DNA of 64,000 bases, from NCBI RefSeq assembly GCF_002087235.1, contig NZ_MUIO01000106.1, positions 1-64,000 on the forward strand, read 5' to 3'. Below the pieces are notes generated by a model. That model was not told where the DNA came from, ran no database searches, and worked only from the letters and a program-made list of their open reading frames with translations. Shown in pieces: positions 44,655 to 53,526 of the stretch. The position numbers and the translations under genes were made by a program. The stretch comes from Pseudomonas floridensis (lineage in GTDB: Bacteria; Pseudomonadota; Gammaproteobacteria; Pseudomonadales; Pseudomonadaceae). The first letter of the stretch is position 1, and every line of letters starts with the position of its first letter.

Positions 44655-45311
44655 TCAGGCGCGCAGTGTGATCACCGGCCAGCCGCGTTTTTCGGCTTCG
44701 GCCCGCAATTTAGGGTCAGGATCGACTGCCACCGGGTTCGCCACCTGCTCCAGCAGTGGCAGGTCGTTCATCGAGTCACTGTAGAAATAGCTGTCTTCCA
44801 GGCTGAATGCATTCTCTTCCAGCCACAGATTGAGCCGCGTCACCTTGCCCTCTCGAAAGCACGGAATGCCGGTGGTACGGCCGGTGTAGCGGCCATCGAC
44901 CATTTCGCACTCGGTGGCCAGCAGCGTATCGATGCCCAGTTGCGCCACAATGGGGGCGGTCACGAAACGGTTGGTTGCGGTGATCACCACCAGTTTGTCG
45001 CCCGCCTCGCGGTGCATAGCGATCAGTTCCATCGCCTTGGGCAGCATGATGGGTTCGATGCAGTCGCGCATGAACTCGCGATGCCATTGTGCCAACTGAT
45101 CCATTTCGGTATTACCCAGAATCTCCAGCGTGAAGTTCAGGTAATCGGTCATGTTCAGCGTGCCGGCCAGATAATCCTGATAGAACTCATCGTTGCGCGT
45201 TTTGTAGGACGCTGCATCGAGGATGCCGCGTTGGCACAGATAATCGCCCCAGGCGTGATCACTGTCACCACCCAGAAGTGTGTTGTCGAGGTCGAATAAA
45301 GCCAGGCGCAT
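44655..45311 (-). CDS. HAD-IB family phosphatase, SerB-like
   Basis: A 218-residue HAD hydrolase of the subfamily IB type. Nucleophile motif LALFDLDNTLL (Asp at residues 7 and 9), motif II VVITATNRF, and motif III/IV FYSDSMNDLPLLEQV are intact. The cap is helical, as in phosphoserine phosphatase-like enzymes. The start MRLALFD is preferred to the upstream frame. It is divergent from rppH, an arrangement I recall in other pseudomonads. The physiological substrate is unknown; phosphoserine or another small phosphate ester is possible. Confidence 0.87.
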   Translation of the reverse strand: MRLALFDLDNTLLGGDSDHAWGDYLCQRGILDAASYKTRNDEFYQDYLAGTLNMTDYLNFTLEILGNTEMDQLAQWHREFMRDCIEPIMLPKAMELIAMHREAGDKLVVITATNRFVTAPIVAQLGIDTLLATECEMVDGRYTGRTTGIPCFREGKVTRLNLWLEENAFSLEDSYFYSDSMNDLPLLEQVANPVAVDPDPKLRAEAEKRGWPVITLRA

Positions 45312-45453
45312 ACGGTTACTCGCTGAATTATCTGAAAAAAGAGTCCAAGAATACGAGGTTTTCACAAGTCTTCACATAAGGTGACAAGCCTCGTTGCTGG
45401 TTTGATCGCCTTTGTGGAACAATGCGGCGACATGCGTTTGCGAGGTTGTTGCC

Positions 45454-45933
45454 GTGATCGACCCCGATGGTTTCCGTCCTAATGTCGGGATTATTCTGAC
45501 AAACGATGCTGGTCAGGTCCTATGGGCTCGGCGTATCAACCAGGATGCCTGGCAGTTTCCGCAAGGGGGAATCAACCCGCAGGAGACGCCGGAAGACGCG
45601 CTTTATCGTGAGTTGAATGAAGAAGTCGGGCTCGAACGACATGATGTGCAAATACTTGCCTGCACCCGGGGCTGGTTGCGCTATCGTCTGCCGCAACGAC
45701 TGGTCCGCACGCACAGCCAGCCGCTGTGCATCGGCCAAAAGCAGAAATGGTTTCTCCTGCGCCTGATCTCCAACGAGCAGCGGGTGCGGATGGATTTGAC
45801 CGGTAAACCGGAGTTCGACGGCTGGCGCTGGGTCAGTTATTGGTATCCGTTGGGCCAGGTGGTGACATTCAAGCGCGAGGTGTATCGACGCGCACTCAAA
45901 GAGCTTGCCCCGCGCCTGTTATCGCGCGACTGA
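45454..45933 (+). CDS. rppH: RNA pyrophosphohydrolase
   Basis: A 159-residue Nudix enzyme that removes pyrophosphate from the 5' end of mRNA and so starts RNase E-dependent decay. The Nudix box runs from Gly38 to Leu60 (GGINPQETPEDALYRELNEE, then VGL). RPNVGIILTNDAGQVLWARR and QKWFLLRL are typical of RppH. The start is GTG 45454 with GAGG 8 nt upstream, which gives the usual length of the family; a 14-codon longer frame is unlikely. ptsP follows 21 bp later, the same pairing as in many proteobacteria. Confidence 0.93.
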   Translation: MIDPDGFRPNVGIILTNDAGQVLWARRINQDAWQFPQGGINPQETPEDALYRELNEEVGLERHDVQILACTRGWLRYRLPQRLVRTHSQPLCIGQKQKWFLLRLISNEQRVRMDLTGKPEFDGWRWVSYWYPLGQVVTFKREVYRRALKELAPRLLSRD

Positions 45934-45954
45934 CACGGAGTTCGACCCCGAGCC

Positions 45955-48234
45955 ATGCTCAATACGCTGCGCAAGATCGTCCAGGAAGTTAACTCCGCCA
46001 AGGATCTCAAGGCGGCGTTGGGCATTATTGTGTTGCGCGTCAAGGAGGCCATGGGGAGCCAGGTCTGCTCGGTCTACCTGCTCGATGCCGAAGCCAACCG
46101 CTTCGTGCTGATGGCCTCCGAAGGCCTGAACAAACGCTCTATCGGCAAAGTCAGCATGGCACCGAATGAAGGCCTCGTCGGCCTGGTCGGTACTCGCGAA
46201 GAACCGCTGAACCTCGAAAACGCTGCCGATCACCCTCGTTATCGCTACTTCGCCGAGACCGGTGAAGAGCGCTACGCCTCGTTCCTCGGCGCGCCGATCA
46301 TCCACCACCGTCGCGTGGTCGGGGTATTGGTGATCCAGCAAAAGGAGCGTCGCCAGTTCGACGAGGGCGAAGAGGCTTTCCTGGTTACCATGAGCGCGCA
46401 ACTGGCGGGCGTTATCGCTCACGCTGAAGCCACCGGCTCGATCCGCGGTCTGGGTCGCCAGGGCAAAGGCATTCAGGAAGCCAAGTTCGTCGGCGTGGCC
46501 GGCTCGCCTGGCGCCGCAGTCGGTGTGGCGGTCGTCATGCTGCCGCCTGCCGATCTTGAAGTGGTTCCGGACAAGACCGTCACCGACATCGCGGCTGAGC
46601 TGGCGCTGTTCCAGAATGCGCTGGAAGGTGTGCGCAATGACATGCGCACCTTGTCCGCCAAGCTCGCCACTCAGCTGCGTCCCGAAGAACGTGCTCTGTT
46701 CGACGTCTACCTGATGATGCTCGACGATGCCTCGCTGGGCAGCGAAGTCACCAATGTCATCAAGACCGGGCAGTGGGCGCAGGGCGCTCTGCGCTCGGTG
46801 GTGAACGAACACGTCAAACGTTTCGAACTGATGGACGACGCCTACCTGCGTGAGCGGGCGTCGGACGTCAAGGACCTGGGCCGCCGTTTGCTGGCCTATC
46901 TTCAGGAGGCGCGGCAGCAAGCGCTGGTCTATCCCGACAACACGATTCTGGTCAGCGAGGAGCTGTCGCCGGCCATGCTCGGCGAAGTGCCCGAGGGCAA
47001 GCTGGTCGGTCTGGTGTCGGTGCAGGGTTCGGGCAACTCTCACGTTGCGATTCTGGCGCGGGCCATGGGCATTCCCACGGTCATGGGCCTGGTGGATTTT
47101 CCGTACTCCAAGGTCGACGGTATTGACCTGATCGTCGACGGCTATCACGGCGAAGTCTTCACCAACCCCAGCGACATTATGCGCAAGCAGTTCGGCAAGG
47201 TGGTGGAGGAGGAGCGTCAGCTCTCCCAAGGCCTCGACGCACTGCGCGAACTGCCCTGTGTGACGCTCGACGGGCACCGCATGCCGCTGTGGGTCAACAC
47301 CGGCCTGCTGGCCGATGTGGCGCGCGCCCAGCAGCGCGGTGCCGAAGGCGTCGGTCTGTACCGCACCGAAGTGCCGTTCATGATCAATCAACGCTTTCCG
47401 AGCGAAAAGGAACAGCTGGCGATCTATCGCGAGCAACTGGCCGCGTTCCATCCACTGCCCGTGACCATGCGCAGCCTGGACATCGGCGGTGACAAGGCGC
47501 TTTCGTACTTCCCGATCAAGGAAGAAAACCCGTTTCTGGGCTGGCGTGGCATTCGTGTCACGCTCGATCACCCGGAAATCTTTCTGGTTCAGACCCGTGC
47601 CATGCTCAAGGCCAGCGAGGGCCTGAACAACCTGCGCATTCTGTTGCCGATGATCTCCAGCACTCACGAGGTCGAAGAAGCGCTGCACCTGATCCACCGC
47701 GCCTGGGGCGAGGTGCGTGACGAGGGCACCGATGTGCCGATGCCGCCCGTGGGCGTGATGATCGAAGTGCCTGCTGCGGTTTACCAGACCCGTGATCTGG
47801 CGCGTCAGGTGGACTTCCTGTCGGTCGGCTCCAACGACCTGACCCAGTACCTGCTCGCCGTCGACCGCAACAACCCGCGCGTCGCCGACCTCTACGACTA
47901 CCTGCACCCGGCGGTGCTGCAGGCGCTGCAAAGCGTCGTGCGTGATGCGCATGCCGAAGGCAAACCCGTCAGCATCTGCGGTGAAATGGCCGGTGACCCT
48001 GCCGCGGCGGTGTTGTTGATGGCCATGGGCTTCGACAGCCTGTCGATGAACGCCACCAACCTGCCGAAAGTGAAGTGGATGCTGCGTCAGATCAACCTCA
48101 GCAAGGCCAAGGACCTGCTGGCTCAGTTGATGACCAACGATAACCCGCAAGTGATCAGCAGCTCGCTGCAGCTGGCGCTGAAGAACCTGGGGCTGTCGAG
48201 GATGATCAATCCCGGGTCTGTGAAGGGGCACTAG
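45955..48234 (+). CDS. ptsP: PTS-Ntr enzyme I with GAF domain (EI-Ntr)
   Basis: A 759-residue phosphotransferase that takes phosphate from PEP and passes it to NPr. An N-terminal GAF domain (about 1-160), which senses nitrogen state, precedes the EI domains. His363 in GSGNSHVAILARAMGIP is the phosphorylated histidine. The PEP-binding barrel has GAEGVGLYRTEVPFM, SLDIGGDKALSYFP and the C-terminal SICGEMAGDP. It lies 21 bp after rppH and is probably co-transcribed. In Pseudomonas, ptsP influences virulence, metabolism and antibiotic tolerance. Confidence 0.95.
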   Translation: MLNTLRKIVQEVNSAKDLKAALGIIVLRVKEAMGSQVCSVYLLDAEANRFVLMASEGLNKRSIGKVSMAPNEGLVGLVGTREEPLNLENAADHPRYRYFAETGEERYASFLGAPIIHHRRVVGVLVIQQKERRQFDEGEEAFLVTMSAQLAGVIAHAEATGSIRGLGRQGKGIQEAKFVGVAGSPGAAVGVAVVMLPPADLEVVPDKTVTDIAAELALFQNALEGVRNDMRTLSAKLATQLRPEERALFDVYLMMLDDASLGSEVTNVIKTGQWAQGALRSVVNEHVKRFELMDDAYLRERASDVKDLGRRLLAYLQEARQQALVYPDNTILVSEELSPAMLGEVPEGKLVGLVSVQGSGNSHVAILARAMGIPTVMGLVDFPYSKVDGIDLIVDGYHGEVFTNPSDIMRKQFGKVVEEERQLSQGLDALRELPCVTLDGHRMPLWVNTGLLADVARAQQRGAEGVGLYRTEVPFMINQRFPSEKEQLAIYREQLAAFHPLPVTMRSLDIGGDKALSYFPIKEENPFLGWRGIRVTLDHPEIFLVQTRAMLKASEGLNNLRILLPMISSTHEVEEALHLIHRAWGEVRDEGTDVPMPPVGVMIEVPAAVYQTRDLARQVDFLSVGSNDLTQYLLAVDRNNPRVADLYDYLHPAVLQALQSVVRDAHAEGKPVSICGEMAGDPAAAVLLMAMGFDSLSMNATNLPKVKWMLRQINLSKAKDLLAQLMTNDNPQVISSSLQLALKNLGLSRMINPGSVKGH

Positions 48235-48243
48235 TCTCTGGCT

Positions 48244-48281
48244 GAGCGATCACCAGGCGCATGTCCCGGCGCTGATCGCTC
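48244..48281. terminator. Hairpin between ptsP and the convergent NRDE gene
   Basis: GAGCGATCA (48244-48252) pairs with TGATCGCTC (48273-48281); inside the loop GGCGC and GCGC-type bases can also pair. It lies just past the ptsP stop and just before the stop of the opposite gene. No T-run. Confidence 0.55.
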
Positions 48282-48287
48282 TCACGC

Positions 48288-49034
48288 TCAAACTTTAAGT
48301 TCAACCTCGCCCAGCCTGCCGCCATGCGGTCCGAAGCTGTGCTCGATCATCTGGCTGCCGCCATCGGCATTGACGATCAGTACCGTGCTGGCGCGGGTGC
48401 CATAATTGGGGCTGGCAATGAAGATGCTGGACAGCAGGCTTTCGGTCGCAAGGCCGACGCCGGTGTCGGGTAATTCGGCCTCGGCGGCGGGCTGCGGGTC
48501 GTGCAACAGGTTCAGCAGCGCCTCGGAGGACGGGAATTCCAGTTGCGCGTACAGCGCCGCCCTGGCCCGAAGCAGCTTGGGCCAGGGTGTATTCAGCAGT
48601 GCGTTGGAAAGCCCGTAGACGCCTTCGGTCAATAACTGCGGAACAGGGGCGGCCGAGTTCAGGTAATACAAACGGCCTGCATCGCCCACCAGCAGATTGA
48701 AGCCCGTGTATTCTCCCGCCCGCGCAGCAATCTCGGTCACGTAACCCTCGGGCGACTGCTCGCCCTTCAGAAACTTCGCCACCAATTCGCCTCGCGAACG
48801 CAGACCTGTAGGCTGGCCCGGATCACGAATATTGGTCACGGCGGCAAAACGCCCTTGCGCACCGATGCCCATCCAGGTGCCACCCGCTTCCAGATCCCGG
48901 CCGGCGCAGACCTGCGGGGCGTCCTCCCATCGGCTTAGCGGTCGGGTCGGGCGTGCATAAAATTCGTCACGATTGGCCGCCACAATCAGCGGCTGGGAAT
49001 GGGACGGGCGCCAGGCGAACGCGATCAGACACAT
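48288..49034 (-). CDS. NRDE family protein (TANGO2-like)
   Basis: A 248-residue protein of the NRDE/TANGO2 family. The name motif is present as AANRDEFYARPT, preceded by the conserved N-terminal MCLIAFAW with Cys2, which in related Ntn-type proteins could be a nucleophile after Met removal. GGTWMGIG and AAVTNIRDP are also family landmarks. ATG 49034 has AAGGAG 7 nt upstream, better than the preceding TTG. TANGO2 relatives have been linked to haem or lipid handling, but the bacterial role is unsettled. Confidence 0.85.
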   Translation of the reverse strand: MCLIAFAWRPSHSQPLIVAANRDEFYARPTRPLSRWEDAPQVCAGRDLEAGGTWMGIGAQGRFAAVTNIRDPGQPTGLRSRGELVAKFLKGEQSPEGYVTEIAARAGEYTGFNLLVGDAGRLYYLNSAAPVPQLLTEGVYGLSNALLNTPWPKLLRARAALYAQLEFPSSEALLNLLHDPQPAAEAELPDTGVGLATESLLSSIFIASPNYGTRASTVLIVNADGGSQMIEHSFGPHGGRLGEVELKV

Positions 49035-49161
49035 CAAGTGCTCCTTTTTTCGGTCACTCTACTCAGCTTTGGTCCCTGGCCGCTAGAGCAACAAGCCGGG
49101 CTCCGGTAACATGCCCGCCTGATTCAGTCGCCCGCACGGGCGTTCCAATTGAGGATTCGCA

Positions 49162-49974
49162 ATGCTGCCTTACCCGCAGATTGACCCAGTGGCCGTTGCT
49201 ATCGGCCCGCTGCAAATTCACTGGTACGGCTTGATGTACCTGGTCGGCATCGGTGGCGCGTGGCTGTTGGCATCGCGCCGCCTGAACCGCTTCGACCCGA
49301 CCTGGACCAAGGAAAAGCTGTCCGATCTGATTTTCTGGCTGGCCATGGGTGTCATCGTCGGTGGACGCCTGGGTTACGTGCTGTTCTACGACCTGTCAGC
49401 TTACATCGCCAACCCACTGCTGATTTTCGAAGTCTGGAAGGGTGGCATGGCCTTCCATGGCGGATTCGTCGGCGTCATGATCGCCGCATGGTGGTTCGGC
49501 AAGCGCAACGGCAAGAGTTTTTTCCAGCTCATGGACTTCGTCGCGCCGCTGGTGCCCATCGGGCTGGGTGCCGGTCGTATCGGCAACTTCATCAATGCCG
49601 AGTTGTGGGGCAAGCCGACCGATGTGCCGTGGGCCATGGTGTTCCCGCCGTTCAGCGATCCTGCGCAACTGGCGCGTCATCCGTCGCAGCTGTATCAGTT
49701 CGCACTGGAAGGTGTGGCACTGTTCATCATTCTCAACCTTTACGCACGCAAACCACGTCCGACCATGGCCATTTCCGGCATGTTCGCGCTGTTTTACGGC
49801 ATTTTCCGCTTTGTGGTCGAGTTCGTCCGGGTGCCGGACGCCCAGCTGGGCTATCTGGCGTGGGGTTGGGTCACCATGGGGCAGATTCTCAGTCTGCCGA
49901 TGATCATCGCCGGTCTGGTGATGATCTGGCTGGCCTACAAGCGTGCGCCCGCAGCCACCAACGCTGCGGTTTAA
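49162..49974 (+). CDS. lgt: Phosphatidylglycerol-prolipoprotein diacylglyceryl transferase
   Basis: A 270-residue inner-membrane enzyme that adds diacylglycerol to the lipobox cysteine of prolipoproteins. It has seven predicted membrane segments, the Lgt signature GLGAGRIGNFINAELWGKPT, and the conserved GGMAFHGGFVG, HPSQLYQFALEG and FVEFVRVPD. GAGGATT precedes the ATG. thyA follows 53 bp later with a small hairpin between, the usual lgt-thyA order. Confidence 0.95.
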   Translation: MLPYPQIDPVAVAIGPLQIHWYGLMYLVGIGGAWLLASRRLNRFDPTWTKEKLSDLIFWLAMGVIVGGRLGYVLFYDLSAYIANPLLIFEVWKGGMAFHGGFVGVMIAAWWFGKRNGKSFFQLMDFVAPLVPIGLGAGRIGNFINAELWGKPTDVPWAMVFPPFSDPAQLARHPSQLYQFALEGVALFIILNLYARKPRPTMAISGMFALFYGIFRFVVEFVRVPDAQLGYLAWGWVTMGQILSLPMIIAGLVMIWLAYKRAPAATNAAV

Positions 49975-49982
49975 ACCTGAAA

Positions 49983-50005
49983 CGCCGGGTGTTCATTTCC
50001 CGGCG
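49983..50005 (+). terminator. Small hairpin between lgt and thyA
   Basis: CGCCGGG (49983-49989) and CCCGGCG (49999-50005) form a 7-bp GC stem with a 9-nt loop, 8 nt after the lgt stop. It has no T-run and probably does not fully end transcription. Confidence 0.45.
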
Positions 50006-50027
50006 CATTCAACGATGCAGGTGATTT

Positions 50028-50999
50028 ATGAAGCAATATCTGGAACTGGTCGCTCACGTGATCAAGAACGGGACTCTGCAGTCCAACCGTACCGGCGTGA
50101 ACACCATCAGTTTTCCGGGTGCGATGCTGCGTTATGACTTGCAGGAAGGGTTTCCGGCGATTACCACGCGCCGCATGGCGTTCAAGTCGGCCATCGGCGA
50201 GATGGTCGGATTTCTGCGGGGCGTGAACAGCGCGGCCGAATTTCGTGAACTGGGCTGCAAGGTCTGGGACCAGAATGCCAACGAAAACGCCCAGTGGCTG
50301 AATAACCCGTTCCGTAAGGGCGAAGACGATCTGGGCGAAATTTACGGCGTGCAGTGGCGCAAGTGGCCCGCCTACAAGCGTATCGATGCGGGCAATGTGG
50401 CCGCCATCGAGCGAGCAGTAGGTGAGGGTTATCGTCAGATTGCCGAGTCCGAAGAAGACGGCCAGGCGTTCGTCGTGCTGTACAAGGCCATCGACCAGAT
50501 CCGTCAGTGCGTCGACACCATCATCAACGACCCGGGCAGCCGTCGCATCCTGTTCCACGGCTGGAACTGCGCGCAACTCGACGAGATGGCGCTGCCGCCT
50601 TGCCACCTGCTTTACCAGTTGCACCCCAACCCGCAAACGCGTGAAATCTCCCTGACGCTCTACATCCGTTCCAATGATCTGGGCCTGGGCACGCCGTTCA
50701 ACCTGACCGAGGGCGCTGCACTGCTGAGCCTGATCGGCCGCCTGACGGGCTACACGCCGCGCTGGTTCACCTACTTCATCGGCGACGCGCATGTTTACGA
50801 AAACCATCTGGACATGCTCAACGAGCAGCTCACCCGCGAGCCGTTCCCGATGCCAAAACTGAAAATTTCCGACCGTGTGCCTGAGTTCGCCAAGACGGGC
50901 GTGTACCAACCGGAATGGCTCGAATTGATCGAGCCGTCGGACTTTTCGCTGGAAGGTTACGAGCACCACCCGGCAATGACGGCACCGATGGCGGTGTGA
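50028..50999 (+). CDS. thyA: Thymidylate synthase
   Basis: A 323-residue enzyme that methylates dUMP to dTMP with methylene-tetrahydrofolate. Cys192 in ALPPCHLLYQL is the nucleophile; RSNDLGLGTPFN and HVYENHLD bind dUMP. It is about 59 residues longer than E. coli ThyA (264). The additional residues lie mainly between about 90 and 155 (NPFRKGEDDLGEIYG to EDGQAFVVLYK), the position of the variable small domain. The active-site residues are intact, so this should be the working enzyme. Confidence 0.95.
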   Translation: MKQYLELVAHVIKNGTLQSNRTGVNTISFPGAMLRYDLQEGFPAITTRRMAFKSAIGEMVGFLRGVNSAAEFRELGCKVWDQNANENAQWLNNPFRKGEDDLGEIYGVQWRKWPAYKRIDAGNVAAIERAVGEGYRQIAESEEDGQAFVVLYKAIDQIRQCVDTIINDPGSRRILFHGWNCAQLDEMALPPCHLLYQLHPNPQTREISLTLYIRSNDLGLGTPFNLTEGAALLSLIGRLTGYTPRWFTYFIGDAHVYENHLDMLNEQLTREPFPMPKLKISDRVPEFAKTGVYQPEWLELIEPSDFSLEGYEHHPAMTAPMAV

Positions 51000-51015
51000 A
51001 TAGAGAGATCGTGTT

Positions 51016-51036
51016 CCGGGACGCTCTGTGTCCCGG
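51016..51036. terminator. Hairpin between thyA and the diguanylate cyclase gene
   Basis: CCGGGAC (51016-51022), loop GCTCTGT, GTCCCGG (51030-51036). Outer bases AGATC/GATCT extend the symmetry imperfectly. It lies between convergent genes, without a T-run. Confidence 0.55.
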
Positions 51037-51053
51037 CGTGATCTAGTAGACGA

Positions 51054-52052
51054 TCAGACCAATACGATCTGATTCTTGCCCTGCCGCTTGGCTTGGTACA
51101 TCGCCGCGTCAGCGCGGCCGTAGAGGGCCTCCAGGCTGAGGTCATCCTTGGTCAGGTTAGTCAAACCCTGGCTGGCGGTAATGCTGAAGGTGCTGCTGCC
51201 GCACTGGAAGCTCTGGCGCTGGATCTCGCGTTGCAGGCGCTCGGCAATCTGCATGGCCATCTCCGGCGCGCAGCCGGGGAAGACCGCCGCGAACTCTTCG
51301 CCGCCAATTCGTCCGAACAGATCACCGCGCCTGAGTGCCGAACGGCCGCTTTCGGCTATGCGTTGCAGCACGGTGTCGCCTTCCTGGTGCCCGTAAGTGT
51401 CATTGACCAGCTTGAAATCATCGATGTCCAGCAGCAGGAATGCCAGCGGAGTGCCGTTCAGGCGTGCTATCTCGAATTCGCGCTGCGCGCATTCGAAGAA
51501 GTGACGGCGGTTGCTGCTCTGGGTCAGTACATCGGTGGTCGCCAGACGTTGCAGTTCATCTTCGAGCTGCTTCTTTTCAGTGATGTCTTCGGCAATGCCC
51601 ACCACGACCAGACGCTGCGCATCATCAGTCTGACGGCTGACGAAGCATTTATCGCTTAGCCAACGCACTTCGCCATCGGCGCGAATGATCCGGTACTCAC
51701 GATCCTCGATCGCGCCTTTTTCAATCACTTCGCTCAGGCTGCGCTCTGCGTAATTGAGGTCGTCCGGATAGATGCTGTCGCGCCACTCGCTGTAATCGGC
51801 CAGCAGCAGACCTGCCGAGCGCCCGAAGATACGTTCGTACGCCGGACTGACATAGATCATGCGCTGGGTTTCCCAGTCGAACGCCCAGAGCACGGCGTTC
51901 ACGCTTACCAGCAGCGAGCTGAACAACTGTTCGCGCTCGCTCAGACGCGCAACCTCGGCCTGTGCATGCATCAGGGCCAGCAGGGTTTCAGCGGCGGCGG
52001 GCATCTGGACGGTTGTAGCGTTGGGTGAAGCGGTAGGGCTTTGCTTTTCCAT
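51054..52052 (-). CDS. PAS-GGDEF diguanylate cyclase
   Basis: A 332-residue protein that should make cyclic di-GMP. An N-terminal coiled-coil-like stretch (LMHAQAEVARLSEREQLFSSL) precedes a PAS domain of the PAS_3 type (about 60-165; WAFDWETQRMIYVSPAYERIFG, then the PAC REYRIIRADGEVRWL). The GGDEF domain follows (about 175-332) with active site GRIGGEEFAAVF. RRGD stands five residues before GGEEF, an intact RxxD inhibitory site, so product feedback is expected. There is no membrane segment. The ribosome site is weak (GAG 10 nt upstream of ATG). The PAS ligand is unknown. Confidence 0.88.
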   Translation of the reverse strand: MEKQSPTASPNATTVQMPAAAETLLALMHAQAEVARLSEREQLFSSLLVSVNAVLWAFDWETQRMIYVSPAYERIFGRSAGLLLADYSEWRDSIYPDDLNYAERSLSEVIEKGAIEDREYRIIRADGEVRWLSDKCFVSRQTDDAQRLVVVGIAEDITEKKQLEDELQRLATTDVLTQSSNRRHFFECAQREFEIARLNGTPLAFLLLDIDDFKLVNDTYGHQEGDTVLQRIAESGRSALRRGDLFGRIGGEEFAAVFPGCAPEMAMQIAERLQREIQRQSFQCGSSTFSITASQGLTNLTKDDLSLEALYGRADAAMYQAKRQGKNQIVLV

Positions 52053-52186
52053 AGACCGACATCTCAAGCTGCGTGCGGCTGATGCCACCCGCTCTCCCAA
52101 TGAGGATGGGAAAGTTGATGAGATAGATTTTCAGGGGGTAAGTTCCGAAACCGGCGCGCCCGCAAGGGGCGCACCGATCAACGGTG

Positions 52187-53371
52187 TCAGGCGTGAGCCG
52201 GGCGAAGCGAGTAGGTTTTCAACTGATCGGCGAAGTCGCGCAGCGACTGAATGCCACTGGCTTCGGCCTCGTGAATCCATTCTTTCATCGCGGACAGCAT
52301 GTCGTGACCGTTGCTGCTGGTCTTGACCCAGATCTGCTGCAGCGCCAGGCGCTTTTCATAAATCACTTTCAGCGCATGACTGTGCTCCAGCATGGTCTGG
52401 ATACGCAGGTGATGGCGGTCGTCCAGCAGGCTGGTCTCACGGGAAAGCAGGCGTTTGGCGCGGTGGAACTGGTGACGAACCGACGCATCGGCCTTGGCCA
52501 GTTCCTGAGCCACCAACGGGCCGATCACCACCTTGCGGTATTGGGCCATGATCTGGAAGCGGTTGTTGAGGATCGCCATCGCGGTGTCCATGTCCATATG
52601 GCCCTTGCCTTCGACCCGATGGGCGATGGGCGCGACACGTTGCACTTTGGCCAGGCGCAGGAAGCTGAACACTTTGATCCATGCCCAGCCCATGTCGAAT
52701 TCCCACGGCTTGACCGACAGCTTGGCCGAGTTGGGGTAGGTGTGGTGGTTGTTGTGCAACTCTTCACCACCGATCACGATGCCCCACGGCACCAGATTGG
52801 TCGCCGCATCACGGCATTCGAAGTTGCGATAACCCACCGCATGGCCCAAGCCATTGACCACACCTGCAGCCCAGAACGGAATCCACATCATCTGGATCGC
52901 CCAGACGGTAATGCCGATGGCGCCGAACAGCGCCAGGTCGATGACCGCCATGAGGGCGATACCCAGCATCTTGTAGCGCGAGTACAGATTGCGTTCGATC
53001 CAGTCTTCAGGGCAGTTCTTGCCGTAGATGCGCAGCGTGTCCTGATTCTGTGCTTCTTCGCGATACAGTTCGGCGCCTTTACGCAGAACGGTGGACAACC
53101 CTTTGACGACCGGGCTGTGCGGGTCATCGGCGGTTTCGCATTTTGCGTGGTGCTTGCGGTGGATAGCCGTCCACTCGCGGGTGTTCTGGGCAGTGGTCAG
53201 CCACAGCCAGAAACGGAAGAAATGCTTGAGCCCCGCGTTGAGTTCCAGGGAGCGGTGGGCTGAGTAGCGGTGCAGATAGACCGTGACGCCGACAATCGTC
53301 ACATGGGTCATGGCCAGTGTGACTGCTATTACCTGCCAGACGGAAAGGTCGAGCAAACCGTTGTACCACAT
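52187..53371 (-). CDS. desA: Fatty acid delta-9 desaturase
   Basis: A 394-residue membrane desaturase. The three histidine boxes are HRYSAH (34-39), HRKHH (71-75) and HNNHH near residue 213, which hold the di-iron site; hydrophobic segments flank them. Length and position next to the GGDEF-EAL gene and oscA match DesA (PA0286), which introduces double bonds into phospholipid acyl chains under aerobic or cold conditions. DesB, the acyl-CoA desaturase, is the alternative. The start MWYNGLL is inside a longer frame whose extension looks non-coding. A GATAAT-like -10 lies upstream on the minus strand. Confidence 0.87.
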   Translation of the reverse strand: MWYNGLLDLSVWQVIAVTLAMTHVTIVGVTVYLHRYSAHRSLELNAGLKHFFRFWLWLTTAQNTREWTAIHRKHHAKCETADDPHSPVVKGLSTVLRKGAELYREEAQNQDTLRIYGKNCPEDWIERNLYSRYKMLGIALMAVIDLALFGAIGITVWAIQMMWIPFWAAGVVNGLGHAVGYRNFECRDAATNLVPWGIVIGGEELHNNHHTYPNSAKLSVKPWEFDMGWAWIKVFSFLRLAKVQRVAPIAHRVEGKGHMDMDTAMAILNNRFQIMAQYRKVVIGPLVAQELAKADASVRHQFHRAKRLLSRETSLLDDRHHLRIQTMLEHSHALKVIYEKRLALQQIWVKTSSNGHDMLSAMKEWIHEAEASGIQSLRDFADQLKTYSLRPAHA

Positions 53372-53526
53372 AGGCTGTTTGGCCCTCGTTGAGACACTCG
53401 TGAAGAAAAAAGTAACAACTGCATTATCACTGACATCCCACAGAAAACCAGTCACGCTTTTAGATAAGAGTCGCAGGATGTTTCTTGCTTTATAATTCCG
53501 CCCTTTCATAAGTTTTGAGTTTTCTT

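Noticed and set aside
45919..48231. A 770-codon open frame antisense to ptsP, and similar long antisense frames at 8290-10146, 6986-8353, 21367-22692, 36199-37317 and 42842-44152
   Set aside because: They lie opposite well-conserved genes, lack ribosome sites, and their translations are rich in His, Arg and Gln with no domain motifs. This is expected from high third-position GC on the coding strand.
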